Of a stretch of DNA of 64,000 nucleotides, positions 51,166 to 61,660 are shown one piece after another. Position numbers and translations under genes: made by a program. The stretch covers positions 123,501-187,500 of the forward strand of contig JADBJJ010000023.1 in NCBI GenBank assembly GCA_014874475.1, in the 5' to 3' direction. Position 1 is the first letter of the stretch. The number at the start of each line of letters is the position of its first letter. The notes under the pieces were generated by a model that saw only the letters and a list, made by a program, of their open reading frames with translations, was not told the origin of the DNA and did not search any database. Origin of the DNA: Chloroflexota bacterium (GTDB taxonomy: Bacteria > Chloroflexota > Anaerolineae > B4-G1 > DUEL01).

Positions 51166-52872
51166 ATGAGCGAATCAGTTTGGGTATCCACCCCTCGCCA
51201 GACTGCGCAGGCCACCTTCCCGGACGGGCGGACGTGGGAAGCCCTCGCGGGAACGCCAGTGGAGGCCTATGTGCGCGCCGCGTACCCCGACTCCTCCGTC
51301 CCCATCATCGCCGCGCTGGTGAACGGGGAACTGCGGGAACTGACCTATCCGCTGCAGCGGGACGCTTGCGTAACCCCCATCTTCCTTTCCGATTCAGACG
51401 GGGTGCGCATCTACCGGCGCTCCCTTGCCTTCATGCTGGTCACCGCTGTTTCCGAACTCTTCCCGGATGCCCAGGTCGTTATAGACTACTCCGTCCCCTT
51501 TGGCGGCTTCTACTGCCGGGTGCTGAACCGCGCGCCCTTCTCGGCGGAGGAACTGGCGACGATTGAGGCCCATATGCGGCGCCTGGTGGAGGAGGACATG
51601 CCCATCACCAAAGAGCGAGTGCCCATTGAGGACGCGCTGGCCCTCTTCCAGGCGCGGGGTCAAGAGGACAAAGTCCGGCTCTTTTCCCGCCGTCGGAAGG
51701 ATTACCTCATCCTCTACCGCTTGCGGGACTATCGGGACTATTTTCACGGGTACATGGTGCCCTCCACAGGCTACCTGAAGTACTTCGCCCTCCACCCATT
51801 GCCGTCCGGGTTCATCCTGCAATACCCCCGGCGCCATTGGCCCACCGAACTGCTTCCGTATACGGAGTCCCCCCGGCTCAGCGCCGTCTTCCAGGAATAC
51901 GGGGAATGGCTGCGGCTGCTGGGCGTGGAGGACGTGGGGAGCCTCAACAACGCCATAGAGCGAGGGCGCATTCGGGAAGTCATCCTGGTCTCCGAAGCGC
52001 TGCACGAGGAGCGCATCGCCCAGATCGCCCACGACATCGCCGATCGGCACGACCGGGTTCGGCTGGTGCTCATCGCTGGCCCCTCCGCCTCCGGCAAAAC
52101 GACCTTCTCCAAGCGGCTCTCCATCCAGTTGCTGGCCCACGGCATCCAGCCGTTCCCCATCGCGCTGGACGATTTCTTTGTAGATCGGGAGAAGACCCCC
52201 CGCGATGAGCAGGGCCAGTACGACTTTGAGGCGTTGGGGGCGCTGGACTTGGCCCTCTTCAACCAGCAGTTGCTGGCCCTGATGGACGGTCAGGAAGTCA
52301 CCCTGCCCCGCTTTGATTTCCATAGCGGGACCCGTCGGGAGGGGCCCACGGTGCGGTTGACGCCCGACCATGTCATCATTGTGGAGGGGATTCACGGCCT
52401 GAACCCCAGCCTGGTGCCGATGGTCCCGCCGGAGATGATTTTCCGTATCTACGTCTCTGCGCTCACCCAACTGAACCTGGACCGGCACAATCGGGTGCCG
52501 ACGACGGACACCCGCCTGATCCGGCGCATCGTGCGGGACGCTATGTTCCGGGGCTACACGGCGGAGGAGACGATGGACCGGTGGGAGAGTGTGCGGCGGG
52601 GAGAAAAGCGGCACATCTTCCCCTACCAGGAGAACGCCGACGTGATGTTCAACTCTGCGCTGGTCTACGAACTGGCGGTGCTGAAGCCGCTGGTGGAGCC
52701 GCTCTTGCGGCAGGTGGAGCCGCCCAGCCCGCGCCGGGTAGAGGCGAAGCGGCTGCTGGCCTTTCTGGAGTGGTTCATCCCCTGTCCCCCGGACATCGTG
52801 CCCGATAACTCCATCCTGCGGGAATTCATCGGTGGCTCCATCCTGCAGGACTACATGCCTATGGGCAGATAA
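51166..52872 (+). CDS. TGS-domain uridine kinase-like protein
   Basis: The 568-residue protein starts with a TGS-like domain (ATFPDGRTWEALAGTPVEAY, residues ~10-30), continues with a region resembling the second additional domain of threonyl-tRNA synthetase (~60-240, with FGGFYCRVL), and ends in a P-loop kinase: GPSASGKTTFSKRL (~305-318), ALDDFFVDREKTP, DFHSGTR and IVEGIHGLNP. This architecture is known in Thermotoga and Firmicutes nucleoside kinases. Uridine or another nucleoside is the likely substrate. It starts one base after the CAAX-Nudix gene. Confidence 0.85.
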   Translation: MSESVWVSTPRQTAQATFPDGRTWEALAGTPVEAYVRAAYPDSSVPIIAALVNGELRELTYPLQRDACVTPIFLSDSDGVRIYRRSLAFMLVTAVSELFPDAQVVIDYSVPFGGFYCRVLNRAPFSAEELATIEAHMRRLVEEDMPITKERVPIEDALALFQARGQEDKVRLFSRRRKDYLILYRLRDYRDYFHGYMVPSTGYLKYFALHPLPSGFILQYPRRHWPTELLPYTESPRLSAVFQEYGEWLRLLGVEDVGSLNNAIERGRIREVILVSEALHEERIAQIAHDIADRHDRVRLVLIAGPSASGKTTFSKRLSIQLLAHGIQPFPIALDDFFVDREKTPRDEQGQYDFEALGALDLALFNQQLLALMDGQEVTLPRFDFHSGTRREGPTVRLTPDHVIIVEGIHGLNPSLVPMVPPEMIFRIYVSALTQLNLDRHNRVPTTDTRLIRRIVRDAMFRGYTAEETMDRWESVRRGEKRHIFPYQENADVMFNSALVYELAVLKPLVEPLLRQVEPPSPRRVEAKRLLAFLEWFIPCPPDIVPDNSILREFIGGSILQDYMPMGR

Positions 52873-52878
52873 AAAACT

Positions 52879-52908
52879 GTAGGGCAACCCCTCACGGAGT
52901 TGCCCTAC
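52879..52908 (-). terminator. Bidirectional terminator between kinase and gdhA
   Basis: GTAGGGCAAC (52879-52888) pairs perfectly with GTTGCCCTAC (52899-52908). On the minus strand it is followed by AG and a run of six T, so it is a good terminator for gdhA; on the plus strand it can also end the kinase transcript. Confidence 0.85.
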
Positions 52909-52939
52909 CGATTCCCATATTGGAGCAAACGGCCGGATT

Positions 52940-54244
52940 CTACACCCAGCCGCGCAGTTTGCAGGCCTCCGCCACCCGGCTCACCGCGACGATGTATGCC
53001 CCCATCCGGTTGTGCACCCCGTACTGCTGGGCCGTCTTGTGCACCGCGTGGAAGGCCGCAGTCATCTTCTTATCCAGCCGCTCGTGCACTGTCTCCACAT
53101 CCCAATAATAGTCGTAGGCGTTCTGCACCTGCTCAAAGTAGGAGACAGTCACCCCACCGGCGTTGCACAGGAAGTCCGGGATGACGTAGACGCCGTTCTT
53201 GAAGAGAATCTGGTCCGCCTCCGGCGTCGTGGGGCCGTTGGCCAGTTCCGCCACAATACGGGCCTGGATGTTCCCGGCGTTCTGCTCTGTAATCTGGTTC
53301 TCCATCGCCGCCGGGATGAGCACGACAACCGGGAGTTCCAGCAATTCCTCGTTGGTGATATTCTTCGCGCCAGGGAAGTTGACGACCGACCCCGTCTTAT
53401 CCTTATGGGCGATGACGGCCTGCAGGTCCAGCCCGTCGGGGCTGTAGATGCCACCCCTGGAGTCGGAGACAGCGACGACCTTCAGACCCAGCAGTTCCTG
53501 CCCCAGGATATGGGCATACTGCCCAGCGTTGCCGTAGCCCTGAACGGCAGCCGTGGCGCCCTTCAGGTCAATCCCCAGCACCTTCGCCGCCTCGCGGATG
53601 CAGTACATCCCGCCCCGAGCGGTGGCGTCGCCGCGGCCCTGGGAGCCGCCCAGCGGAATCGGCTTGCCCGTGATGACGCCCGGGACGTTGTACCCGCGCA
53701 TCACTGAATACTCGTCCATCATCCAGGCCATAATCTGCGGCGTAGTGTAGACGTCAGGCGCAGGGACATCCATCTCCTCGCCCAGGATGCGGCCCACCTG
53801 GCGGATGTAGCCCCGGCTGAGCCGCTCCAGTTCGCCCATGGACATATCTTTGGGATTGCAGACAATGCCGCCCTTGCCACCCCCCAGCGGCAGGTCCATC
53901 ACGGCCGTCTTCCAGGTCATCCAGGCCGCCAGGGCCCGCACCGTATCAATCGTCTCCTCCGGGTGGTAGCGGATGCCGCCCTTCGTCGGCCCCCGGGCAT
54001 CGTTGTACTGGACGCGAAAGCCGTGGAAGACTTTGACCGTCCCGTCATCCATCCGCACCGGAATGGTGACATGCAGTTCCCGCATCGGCCAGCGGAGCAA
54101 CTGGTGAATCGCCGGGTCCAGGTTCATAATCTCCGCTGCCTCGTCCAGTTGCTGCTGGGCGATCAGGAACGGATTCCGTTCGCGAGCGATGCCGCTCAGC
54201 CCAATCGCATGATGCTCTACGGTCTCCAGCAAGGGTTCTTTCAT
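52940..54244 (-). CDS. gdhA: Glutamate dehydrogenase
   Basis: The 434-residue enzyme interconverts glutamate and 2-oxoglutarate plus ammonia. [20 protein letters not shown] and [12 protein letters not shown] contain the substrate and catalytic lysines; DVPAPDVYT holds the catalytic Asp; the Rossmann part has QGYGNAG. Size fits the hexameric short family. AGGAGG precedes ATG 54244. The terminator at 52879-52908 follows. Confidence 0.93.
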   Translation of the reverse strand: MKEPLLETVEHHAIGLSGIARERNPFLIAQQQLDEAAEIMNLDPAIHQLLRWPMRELHVTIPVRMDDGTVKVFHGFRVQYNDARGPTKGGIRYHPEETIDTVRALAAWMTWKTAVMDLPLGGGKGGIVCNPKDMSMGELERLSRGYIRQVGRILGEEMDVPAPDVYTTPQIMAWMMDEYSVMRGYNVPGVITGKPIPLGGSQGRGDATARGGMYCIREAAKVLGIDLKGATAAVQGYGNAGQYAHILGQELLGLKVVAVSDSRGGIYSPDGLDLQAVIAHKDKTGSVVNFPGAKNITNEELLELPVVVLIPAAMENQITEQNAGNIQARIVAELANGPTTPEADQILFKNGVYVIPDFLCNAGGVTVSYFEQVQNAYDYYWDVETVHERLDKKMTAAFHAVHKTAQQYGVHNRMGAYIVAVSRVAEACKLRGWV

Positions 54245-54312
54245 TCGTTCCTCCTGTGTTCATTTAGAATTTGGGAATTCTCTCGTCCAGCAGACTGCAG
54301 AATTATGATAAA

Positions 54313-54374
54313 GGCACCCCGGCTTCGTGCCAGTGCCGGATGCCATTTTTATCGTATGAGAATGTTCACTCCAA
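54313..54374 (-). promoter_or_regulatory. Candidate gdhA promoter and leader stem-loop
   Basis: On the minus strand TTGGAG (54369-54374) and TAAAAA (54346-54351) are 17 bases apart. Just downstream a GC-rich stem (54313-54323 with 54335-54344) may form in the leader. The promoter match is moderate. Confidence 0.4.
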
Positions 54375-54403
54375 CCCTTTGAACCAAGTCTACCATACAA
54401 CCA

Positions 54404-55885
54404 CTATTTTGCCAACCCCCCAGCCGCTTCCTGCTTCCTGCTACTCAGCGCCTCCGCCAGCAATGCCCGGACCACCTGCGGGTTCGCCTTGCCACCAGTC
54501 GCCCGCATCACCTGCCCCATCAGCCAGCCTGCCACCTGTTCCTTACCCGCCAAGTACTGGGCCACCTGATCCGGGTTCTCGTCCAATACCTGCTCCACCA
54601 CCGCCCGCAGCGCTGCCTCGTCCGAAATCTGGGCCAGTCCCTTCTCCTCCACAATCTGACGGGCCGATTTGCCCGTTGCAGCCATCTCGTCCAGCACTTC
54701 CCGCCCCGTATTCAGGTTGACGGTCCCCGCCTCCACCAGCCCGATCAGTTCCACCAGCGCCTGCGAACTCACCGGAAGTTCGGCTATCCCCTTCCCAGTT
54801 TCCTTCATCACCCGGAAGAGGTCCACAATAACCCAGTTGGCGACCGTCTTCGGGCTGAGTGTCCCCAGCCGGACCGCCGCCTCGTAGTAATCGGCAACCG
54901 CCCGGTCAGCGACCAGAAGGTCGGCCTCGTAGGCACTCAGGCCGTACTCGTGGACGAAGCGGGCCCGGCGGGCCGTGGGGAGTTCCGGTAACCCCCGGCG
55001 CAGTTCCTCCAGCCACTCCCGACCGATCTCCAGCGGCGGCAAGTCCGGCTCCGGGAAGTACCGGTAGTCCTCCGCGTACTCCTTGCTGCGCTGGACATGG
55101 GTCGCCCCCCGGCTCTCGTCCCAGCCCATCGTCTGCTGGAATACCCGTCCGCCGCTCTCCAGCACCTCTATCTGATGGGCGATCTCGTAGGCGACCGCCC
55201 GATAGAGCGCGCGGAAAGAGTTCAGATTTTTGATTTCATGGCGCGGGTTCAGCACGTCCGACCCCTTCGGGCGGACACTGACGCTGGCCTCAAAGCGCAT
55301 CACCCCCTTCTCCATATCCCCGGAGTTGACGCCCAGGTAGACCAGAATCTCCCGCAGCCGCTCTGCGTACTCCCGGACCTCCTCGGCAGAGCGCATATCC
55401 GGCTCAGTGACAATCTCTATCAGCGGCACCCCGGCCCGGTTGAAATCCACCAGTGTGACGTTGCCCACGTGATAGAGTTTGCCCGTATCCTCCTCCAGAT
55501 GGACGTTGTTGATGCGGACACGTCGGGGGCCGGCCTCCGTCTGGATATCCAGGTACCCGTTGATTCCCAGCGGGAGCCCGTGTTGAGAAATCTGGTAGCC
55601 CTTGGGCAGGTCCGGGTAGAAGTAGGACTTGCGGGCGAAGAAAGAGACGGGCGGTATCTCACAGTTGAGGGCTAGCGCGGTCATCAGCGTCAATTCCACC
55701 GCGCGACGATTGATGACCGGCAGCGTCCCCGGCATTGCCGTGCAGACCGGGCAGACGTAGGCGTTGGGCGGCAGGTCGCCCGTATCCTCCACCACCGGGC
55801 ACGCGCAGAACATCTTGGAGCGGGTATGAACCTGCGCATGAACTTCCAGACCGATAACAGCCTCGTACTCCACGCTTCCTCCCAT
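54404..55885 (-). CDS. gatB: Aspartyl/glutamyl-tRNA amidotransferase subunit B
   Basis: The 493-residue GatB acts with GatA and GatC to convert Glu-tRNA-Gln or Asp-tRNA-Asn to the amide form. [12 protein letters not shown] opens the protein, [12 protein letters not shown] and [14 protein letters not shown] follow, [15 protein letters not shown] is the core signature, and the C-terminal YqeY-like tail ([17 protein letters not shown]) binds tRNA. gatA and gatC are not in the window, so the operon is split. The codon and length patterns are ordinary. Confidence 0.95.
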   Translation of the reverse strand: MGGSVEYEAVIGLEVHAQVHTRSKMFCACPVVEDTGDLPPNAYVCPVCTAMPGTLPVINRRAVELTLMTALALNCEIPPVSFFARKSYFYPDLPKGYQISQHGLPLGINGYLDIQTEAGPRRVRINNVHLEEDTGKLYHVGNVTLVDFNRAGVPLIEIVTEPDMRSAEEVREYAERLREILVYLGVNSGDMEKGVMRFEASVSVRPKGSDVLNPRHEIKNLNSFRALYRAVAYEIAHQIEVLESGGRVFQQTMGWDESRGATHVQRSKEYAEDYRYFPEPDLPPLEIGREWLEELRRGLPELPTARRARFVHEYGLSAYEADLLVADRAVADYYEAAVRLGTLSPKTVANWVIVDLFRVMKETGKGIAELPVSSQALVELIGLVEAGTVNLNTGREVLDEMAATGKSARQIVEEKGLAQISDEAALRAVVEQVLDENPDQVAQYLAGKEQVAGWLMGQVMRATGGKANPQVVRALLAEALSSRKQEAAGGLAK

Positions 55886-56173
55886 TTAACGAAGATGATG
55901 ACCCCATCAGGACCCAACCCGCCCGATAGAGAAGCAAATCGGACATCTGGCGGGTCCGGAGAGCCAGTAAATGCCGGGCGCCTTCCAGTGGCCAGGCCGC
56001 CTGCCACGCTAATATCTCCCGCTCGGCTTTCATCTTCCAGCAACGCCTGCTCTCGTCATCGGTTTGATCAGCACGCCCCAAATGGCTCGGCCATCTCTGC
56101 CAACTCTTCTGGAGTCGCTGGCCCCCGAATCATCCGAACTTCCTTCCTACCTTCCGCTCCTCGGCCTTCCGCC
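55886..56173. other. Intergenic region without a supported gene
   Basis: Between gatB and the aminotransferase gene. A minus-strand open frame begins at ATG 56081 but runs into gatB in another frame and shows no ribosome site or recognisable motif. I see no clear promoter or terminator here. Confidence 0.4.
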
Positions 56174-57343
56174 CTACCCGTGCCTCTGCACAAACCGCCG
56201 CATCCGCTCCAGCGCTTCCTCAATCTTCTCGTACGCCGTTGCGTAGGAGCAGCGAACATAGCCCTTGCCGCTGGGCCCGAACGCGCTGCCGGGAATCACC
56301 GCCACATGCTCCTCCTGGAGCAACTTCTCGGCAAACGTATTCTCGTCCATTCCGGTGATGGCGATGGATGGGAAGGCATAGAAGGCCCCTTTCGGCTCCA
56401 CACAGGTCAGCCCGATTTCGTTGAGCCCTCCCACAATCAGCCGCCGTCGCCGGTCGTACTCCTGCCGCATCTCCTCCACGAACGGCTCTCCCTCTTTCAG
56501 CGCGACCAGCGCGGCGTACTGGGCGACGGTCGGCGCGCACATAATCGTGTACTGATGGACCCGGCGCATCATCTCCATAATCTCTGCTGGCCCAGCGGCC
56601 CAGCCGATCCGCCAGCCGGTCATCGCATACGCTTTGGAGAAGCCCATCAGCAGAATCGTCCGGCTGTACATCCCCGGCAGGCTGGGGAAACAGACGTGCC
56701 GAGTGTCGTAGACCAGCCGGTCATACAACTCATCGGAGATGACCAGCAGATTATGCCGTTTGACGACGGCGGCAATCTCGTTCAGCCGCTCTCGCGTCAT
56801 CACTGCGCCCGTCGGGTTGCTGGGATAACCCAGCAAGAGCGCCTTCGTTTTGGGAGTGACTGCCGCCTCAATCGCCTCCGCCGTCACCTGCCATCCGTTC
56901 TCTGCCGACGTCGGCACCATCACCGGCACCCCGCCCGCGAAAATGACCTCCGGCGCGTAGGAGACAAAACACGGCTCCGGGATGATGACCTCATCCCCCG
57001 GGTCCAGCGTCGCCGCGCAGGCCAGATACAGCGCCTCCGAGACACCCACCGTGATGAGAATCTCGCTGGCCGGATTGTACGTCTGCCCGTAGAGACAGTC
57101 CAGATGCTCCGCGATGGCCCGCCGCAGTTCCATCAGCCCGGAATTGGACGTGTAGTGGGTCTCCCCCCGCTTCAGGGCCTCAATCCCGGCCTGCAGAATC
57201 GGCTCCGGCGTGGTGAAGTCTGGCTCGCCAATGCCCAGACTGATGACATCCTCCATCGTCGCCGCGATATCAAAGAAGCGGCGGATGCCCGAAGGCGGCA
57301 CAGAAGCGATCCGCTCTGAGACGAAGTTGCGAACGCGTGGCAT
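56174..57343 (-). CDS. PLP-dependent aminotransferase, class I/II
   Basis: The 389-residue enzyme is an aspartate-aminotransferase-superfamily member. ISLGIGEPDFTTPEPI opens the substrate site, YPSNPTGAVM and VISDELYDRL contact PLP, and GFSKAYAMTGWRIGW carries the Schiff-base lysine. The motifs suit the Asp/aromatic aminotransferase group, possibly acting in lysine or methionine pathways, but the amino acid is not predictable. Start ATG 57343 follows GGAGGAG. It is 43 bases after alr, in the same direction, so both may form one unit for amino acid metabolism. Confidence 0.88.
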   Translation of the reverse strand: MPRVRNFVSERIASVPPSGIRRFFDIAATMEDVISLGIGEPDFTTPEPILQAGIEALKRGETHYTSNSGLMELRRAIAEHLDCLYGQTYNPASEILITVGVSEALYLACAATLDPGDEVIIPEPCFVSYAPEVIFAGGVPVMVPTSAENGWQVTAEAIEAAVTPKTKALLLGYPSNPTGAVMTRERLNEIAAVVKRHNLLVISDELYDRLVYDTRHVCFPSLPGMYSRTILLMGFSKAYAMTGWRIGWAAGPAEIMEMMRRVHQYTIMCAPTVAQYAALVALKEGEPFVEEMRQEYDRRRRLIVGGLNEIGLTCVEPKGAFYAFPSIAITGMDENTFAEKLLQEEHVAVIPGSAFGPSGKGYVRCSYATAYEKIEEALERMRRFVQRHG

Positions 57344-57386
57344 CCGTTCTCCTCCGTGAGATGTTTTTGCCATCAATTGCGCAAAT

Positions 57387-58535
57387 CTAAACATAAACCC
57401 GGACAACGCGGGGCAGGATGGACGTGGTCACCTCATAGTTGATCGTCTCCGCCCAGGCCGCTACCTCTTCCACGCGCAACTCGGCCTCCCCCTGGCGACC
57501 GAACACCACTGCCACATCCCCCTCCTGCACGTGGGGGATATGGCTGACATCCACCACAATCTGGTCCATACTGACTCGCCCCAGGACGGGCGCACGCTGC
57601 CCGTGGAGGAGGACGGCGCCCCGATTGGAGAGGATACGATGATAGCCATCGCCATATCCCACTGGCAGCAGGGCTACCCGCATAGGCCGATCCGGGATAA
57701 AAGTCCGGCCGTAGCCGATGCCCCAGCCCGCCGGGACTGTCCGCACCCGCACCACCCGGCTCTTCAGCGTCATCGCGGGCCGGAGCGGGAAAACCGGCGG
57801 CCATTCCGATGACGGGTCCAGCCCGTAAATGGCGATCCCTGGCCGGACCGCATCCAGATGGGCCTCCGGAAACCGCATGGTTGCCGCGCTGTTGCAGGCA
57901 TGGCGCAGGGGGACGGAGATTCCGGTCCCGTTCAGCCCTTCCAGCACGTCCACAAATCGCCGGAATTGAAGCCGTAGATAGGATGAGTCGGTGGAGTCGG
58001 CAGTACAGAAGTGAGTGAAAAGCCCCTCCAGAGAGAGACCGGGCAGAGCGAAAAGCACTCGGACGAAGGGCAGAACCTCTTCCGGCAGAAGGCCAAAGCG
58101 GCCCATGCCGGTATCTACCTTAATGTGGACGGGGACAGTCACCCCGGCGGCGATGGCCCGGGCCGAGAGGGCCTGGGCGAACTCCAGAGTGGTAACCGTC
58201 GGCGTCAGCCTCCAGCGGACCACCTCCTCGGCACCGTCGGGGGGGATATAGCCCATCACCAGAATGGGGGCAGAAATACCGGCCTGACGGAGTTCAGCCC
58301 CCTCCAGCAGGCGGTGGACGGCCAGTCGCGCCGCTCCGGCCTCCAGAGCCGCCCGGGCAACAGGGGCCGCGCCGTGGCCGTAGGCGTTGGCCTTGACGAC
58401 GGCGATGACCTGAACGGACGGGCCCACAAACCGGCAGAAAGACCGGATGTTGGCCCTTACCGCCTCCAGGTCAATCTCCGCCCAGGTCACGGTACCGGGA
58501 GGAGGGGCAGGTGGCAGATCGCGGGATGGACTCAC
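57387..58535 (-). CDS. alr: Alanine racemase
   Basis: The 382-residue enzyme makes D-alanine for peptidoglycan. VVKANAYGHGA carries the PLP lysine (near residue 48) and GIGYGRTFI the catalytic tyrosine (near 272). LGRVSMDQIVVDV is the second substrate-site signature. Start is GTG 58535. Its presence implies a peptidoglycan-type wall or at least a D-Ala need. Confidence 0.93.
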   Translation of the reverse strand: MSPSRDLPPAPPPGTVTWAEIDLEAVRANIRSFCRFVGPSVQVIAVVKANAYGHGAAPVARAALEAGAARLAVHRLLEGAELRQAGISAPILVMGYIPPDGAEEVVRWRLTPTVTTLEFAQALSARAIAAGVTVPVHIKVDTGMGRFGLLPEEVLPFVRVLFALPGLSLEGLFTHFCTADSTDSSYLRLQFRRFVDVLEGLNGTGISVPLRHACNSAATMRFPEAHLDAVRPGIAIYGLDPSSEWPPVFPLRPAMTLKSRVVRVRTVPAGWGIGYGRTFIPDRPMRVALLPVGYGDGYHRILSNRGAVLLHGQRAPVLGRVSMDQIVVDVSHIPHVQEGDVAVVFGRQGEAELRVEEVAAWAETINYEVTTSILPRVVRVYV

Positions 58536-58617
58536 AAGGCCTTGAGATAATGAACAGTGTAGTATGGGCTAACGGGTCGGCCGGATGCGCCCCATCCTGC
58601 CGAAAAATGCCATATGT

Positions 58618-58645
58618 AGTATACCACTATCTTCCGTTCGGGCAA
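58618..58645 (-). promoter_or_regulatory. Promoter for alr
   Basis: On the minus strand TTGCCC (58640-58645) and TATACT (58618-58623) are 16 bases apart, about 80 bases before GTG 58535. The rest of 58536-58812 shows no gene. Confidence 0.55.
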
Positions 58646-58812
58646 GAGCGTGGCCTGTGAAGGCGAAGTTCTCTGATGTATCCAGTCGTCACACAACTGT
58701 TACTCCTGTGAAACGCTACCGAACCGTTCTGGATTTAAAATGAACATGAAACCGACGTTCGGCAATCGGCGTCTATAAGATACAGAGGGTTTCTTATGAA
58801 AGGAGGGACATC

Positions 58813-60126
58813 ATGCGAAAAGGAGTCTGTTTGGTGCTAGGCTTTCTAACGGTCCTGCTGGCGACCTCGGGGGCATCGGCCCAGGGGCCCGGTCCCCAGC
58901 ACACCGATCCGGTCTGGCAGGCTGCATACTGGAACAACACCGATCTGTCCGGTACCCCGGTCCTCTGGCGGGCCGAGGCGAATCTGGATTACGACTGGGG
59001 CCTCGGCTCTCCGGCGCCCGAGGTCAGCGCCGACTACTTCTCCGCCCGCTGGACTCGCTACATAGATGTGCCATCCCCGGCCACCTACCGCTTCACCGCC
59101 ACCAGTGACGACGGGGTGCGCGTCTGGCTGGACGGCGCGCTCATCATTAACGAATGGCACGACCACCCGGTCCGAACCGTCAGCGTGGACCGGACCCTCA
59201 GCGCGGGCCACCATCTCATTATTGTGGAATTCTACGACCGGACCGGCCATGCTGTCATCCGGTTCTCCTGGACTGTGGCCCCGCCGACCATTACCAACTG
59301 GCGCGGCGAATACTACAACAACTCCACCCTGTCGGGAAGCCCCGCGCTGGTCCGGGACGATGCCAACATCAACTTTAACTGGGGCCTGAGCGCCCCCGCG
59401 CCGGGCATCAATGCCGATGAGTTCTCCGTCCGTTGGACCCGCAACCTGAACCTGCCTGCCGGGATGTACCGCTTTACGATGACGGTGGACGACGGCGGTC
59501 GCCTCTGGGTGAACAACCACCTGCTTCTGGATGCCTGGCGGGAGCAGCCGGAAACCACGTATGTGGGAGACATCTACCTGCCGGGCGGGAGCATCCCGGT
59601 CAAAATGGAGTACTACGAGCGGGCCGGGCCCGCTGTCGCCAAACTCTCCTGGAAGAAGATAGACGGCGGCACCACGCCGACGCCGCCCACCCCGGTGCCA
59701 GGTGCCATCATCGTGGACGACACCGACGCAGGCTTCGTTACTGGCGGCAAAGCCGCCAGTTGGCGGGTGGCCTATACGGGCTACAATGGGCGGATGCTCT
59801 GGACCTACAACAACGACCGCATTCGGCCCAACTACAACTGGGCCCGGTGGTACCCTCGCCTGCGGGCTGGCTGGTACGAGGTCTTTGTCTACATCCCCGG
59901 CTACAACGCCACCTCCACCCAGGCTCGCTACTGGATTTCCCACGCCGACGGCTTTACCCTCCGGGTGGTGAACCAATTGGCGTACAGCAACCAGTGGGTC
60001 TATCTGGGGACCTACCGCTTCCGGGGCACACGGGACGACTACGTTTCTCTGGCAGACGTCACCTTTGAGCCGTACCTTTCCCGGCGCGTCGGCTTTGATG
60101 CGGTGAAGTGGGTACCGAAGAGATAA
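58813..60126 (+). CDS. Secreted protein with two PA14-like domains and a golvesin-like C-terminal domain
   Basis: The 437-residue protein has a signal peptide (residues 1-24, ending ASAQ). Two PA14-type domains follow (~33-155 and ~165-285), each with a WxAxYWNN/WRGEYYNN start and FSARWTR/FSVRWTR, then DDGVRVWLDG/DDGGRLWVNN. A short Thr-Pro linker leads to a C-terminal beta domain (~300-437) with YEVFVYIPGYNATST, like golvesin C-terminal domains. PA14 domains bind sugars, so surface or extracellular glycan binding is likely. Start has AGGAGGG upstream. Confidence 0.85.
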   Translation: MRKGVCLVLGFLTVLLATSGASAQGPGPQHTDPVWQAAYWNNTDLSGTPVLWRAEANLDYDWGLGSPAPEVSADYFSARWTRYIDVPSPATYRFTATSDDGVRVWLDGALIINEWHDHPVRTVSVDRTLSAGHHLIIVEFYDRTGHAVIRFSWTVAPPTITNWRGEYYNNSTLSGSPALVRDDANINFNWGLSAPAPGINADEFSVRWTRNLNLPAGMYRFTMTVDDGGRLWVNNHLLLDAWREQPETTYVGDIYLPGGSIPVKMEYYERAGPAVAKLSWKKIDGGTTPTPPTPVPGAIIVDDTDAGFVTGGKAASWRVAYTGYNGRMLWTYNNDRIRPNYNWARWYPRLRAGWYEVFVYIPGYNATSTQARYWISHADGFTLRVVNQLAYSNQWVYLGTYRFRGTRDDYVSLADVTFEPYLSRRVGFDAVKWVPKR

Positions 60127-60127
60127 G

Positions 60128-60161
60128 AAAAAGTGCCGGGCACCGAAAGGTGCTCGGCACT
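60128..60161 (-). terminator. Terminator shared by the rRNA operon and the PA14 gene
   Basis: A 13-bp stem (60132-60144 with 60149-60161, one G-T pair as plus-strand RNA, GAAA loop). On the minus strand it ends in a run of five T (60128-60132), as expected for the end of the rRNA operon after 5S. Confidence 0.75.
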
Positions 60162-60182
60162 GGTCTCATCTAAAGAAAAGAG

Positions 60183-60304
<122 letters not shown>

Positions 60305-60665
60305 CGGATATGGGGTAACCCTTTCGGCTACCCCGGACCTTTACAACCGAGTCAGATGAGAGTGAGGCTCCAATTTCTCCGCGTCACGGCAAGCCCTCGA
60401 CCGTTAGTACGGGTCGGCTCCACGCATTGCTGCGCGTCCACCTCCCGCCTATCAAACCGGTAGTCTCCCGGCGGTCTTACCCGGTTCACCCGGTGGGGGA
60501 CCTCATCTTGGGGCGCGTTTCCCACTTAGATGCTTTCAGTGGTTATCGCTGCCAGACATGGCTACCCAGCGATGCCCCTGGCGGGACAGCTGGCACACCA
60601 GAGGTCTGTCCACCCTGGTCCTCTCGTACTGAGGGCAGCTCCCCTCAAGTCCCCTGCGCCCGCAC

Positions 60666-60708
<43 letters not shown>

Positions 60709-60714
60709 ACGTAT

Positions 60715-60751
<37 letters not shown>

Positions 60752-60754
60752 GTC

Positions 60755-60790
<36 letters not shown>

Positions 60791-60826
60791 GAGCGAGGCC
60801 GTCGATGTGAACTCTTGGGCCTCACC

Positions 60827-60857
<31 letters not shown>

Positions 60858-61008
60858 GTAAGCCACGGCCCTTCCACCCGGTACCGTGGGATCACTAAGC
60901 CCGACTTTCGTCCCTGCTCGGCTTGTAGGCCTCACAGTCAAGCCCCCTTATGCCTTTGCACTCTTCGGTGGGTTTCCATTCCACCTGAGGGGACCTTTGG
61001 GCGCCTCT

Positions 61009-61056
<48 letters not shown>

Positions 61057-61203
61057 GGTCCCCCTGCCGGATCACGGCCAGGGGTTAGGGCCAAGACTTA
61101 GCCAGGGTGGTATTTCAAGGATGGCTCCACCGAAGCTGGCGCCCCGGCTTCTCCGCCTCCCACCTATCCTACACAGACTAAGCCCTAACCCAGTACCAAG
61201 CTG

Positions 61204-61234
<31 letters not shown>

Positions 61235-61660
61235 GTGCGGGTACACGGCATCTTCACCGCGACTTCAATTTCGCCGGGTCCCTCGTTGAGACAGCGCCCC
61301 GCTCGTTACGCCATTCGTGCGGGTCGGAACTTCACCTCATCTCCGTGTTTCCACGGAGGGTAGACTATCCCTTCACCTCACCGAGAACTTTTAGGAGATC
61401 CTTTTTCTTGAACCTCCATAAGTCTCTCTGCGAGCCTAATGGCTCGGGTGAGGGCCGGCGTATTGCGCGCCTCAGCGCGCCTCCCCTTTCGGGTCAGTCG
61501 TTACAGGGCTTTCCTTCCCTCACGAGAAGGAAGCTTCCCTCGGGGTTACCCCACATCGCCCGCACTGCGATAGGAGGGCTTCCCCGATATGAGCCGGTGT
61601 TGCACCATCCCTTGCGGGATGGAGGGGCAAGCCAGTACTTACCCGACAAGGAATTTCGCT

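Noticed and set aside
55659..56081. Small minus-strand frame upstream of gatB
   Set aside because: Part resembles a plausible peptide but it runs into gatB in another frame and lacks a ribosome site.
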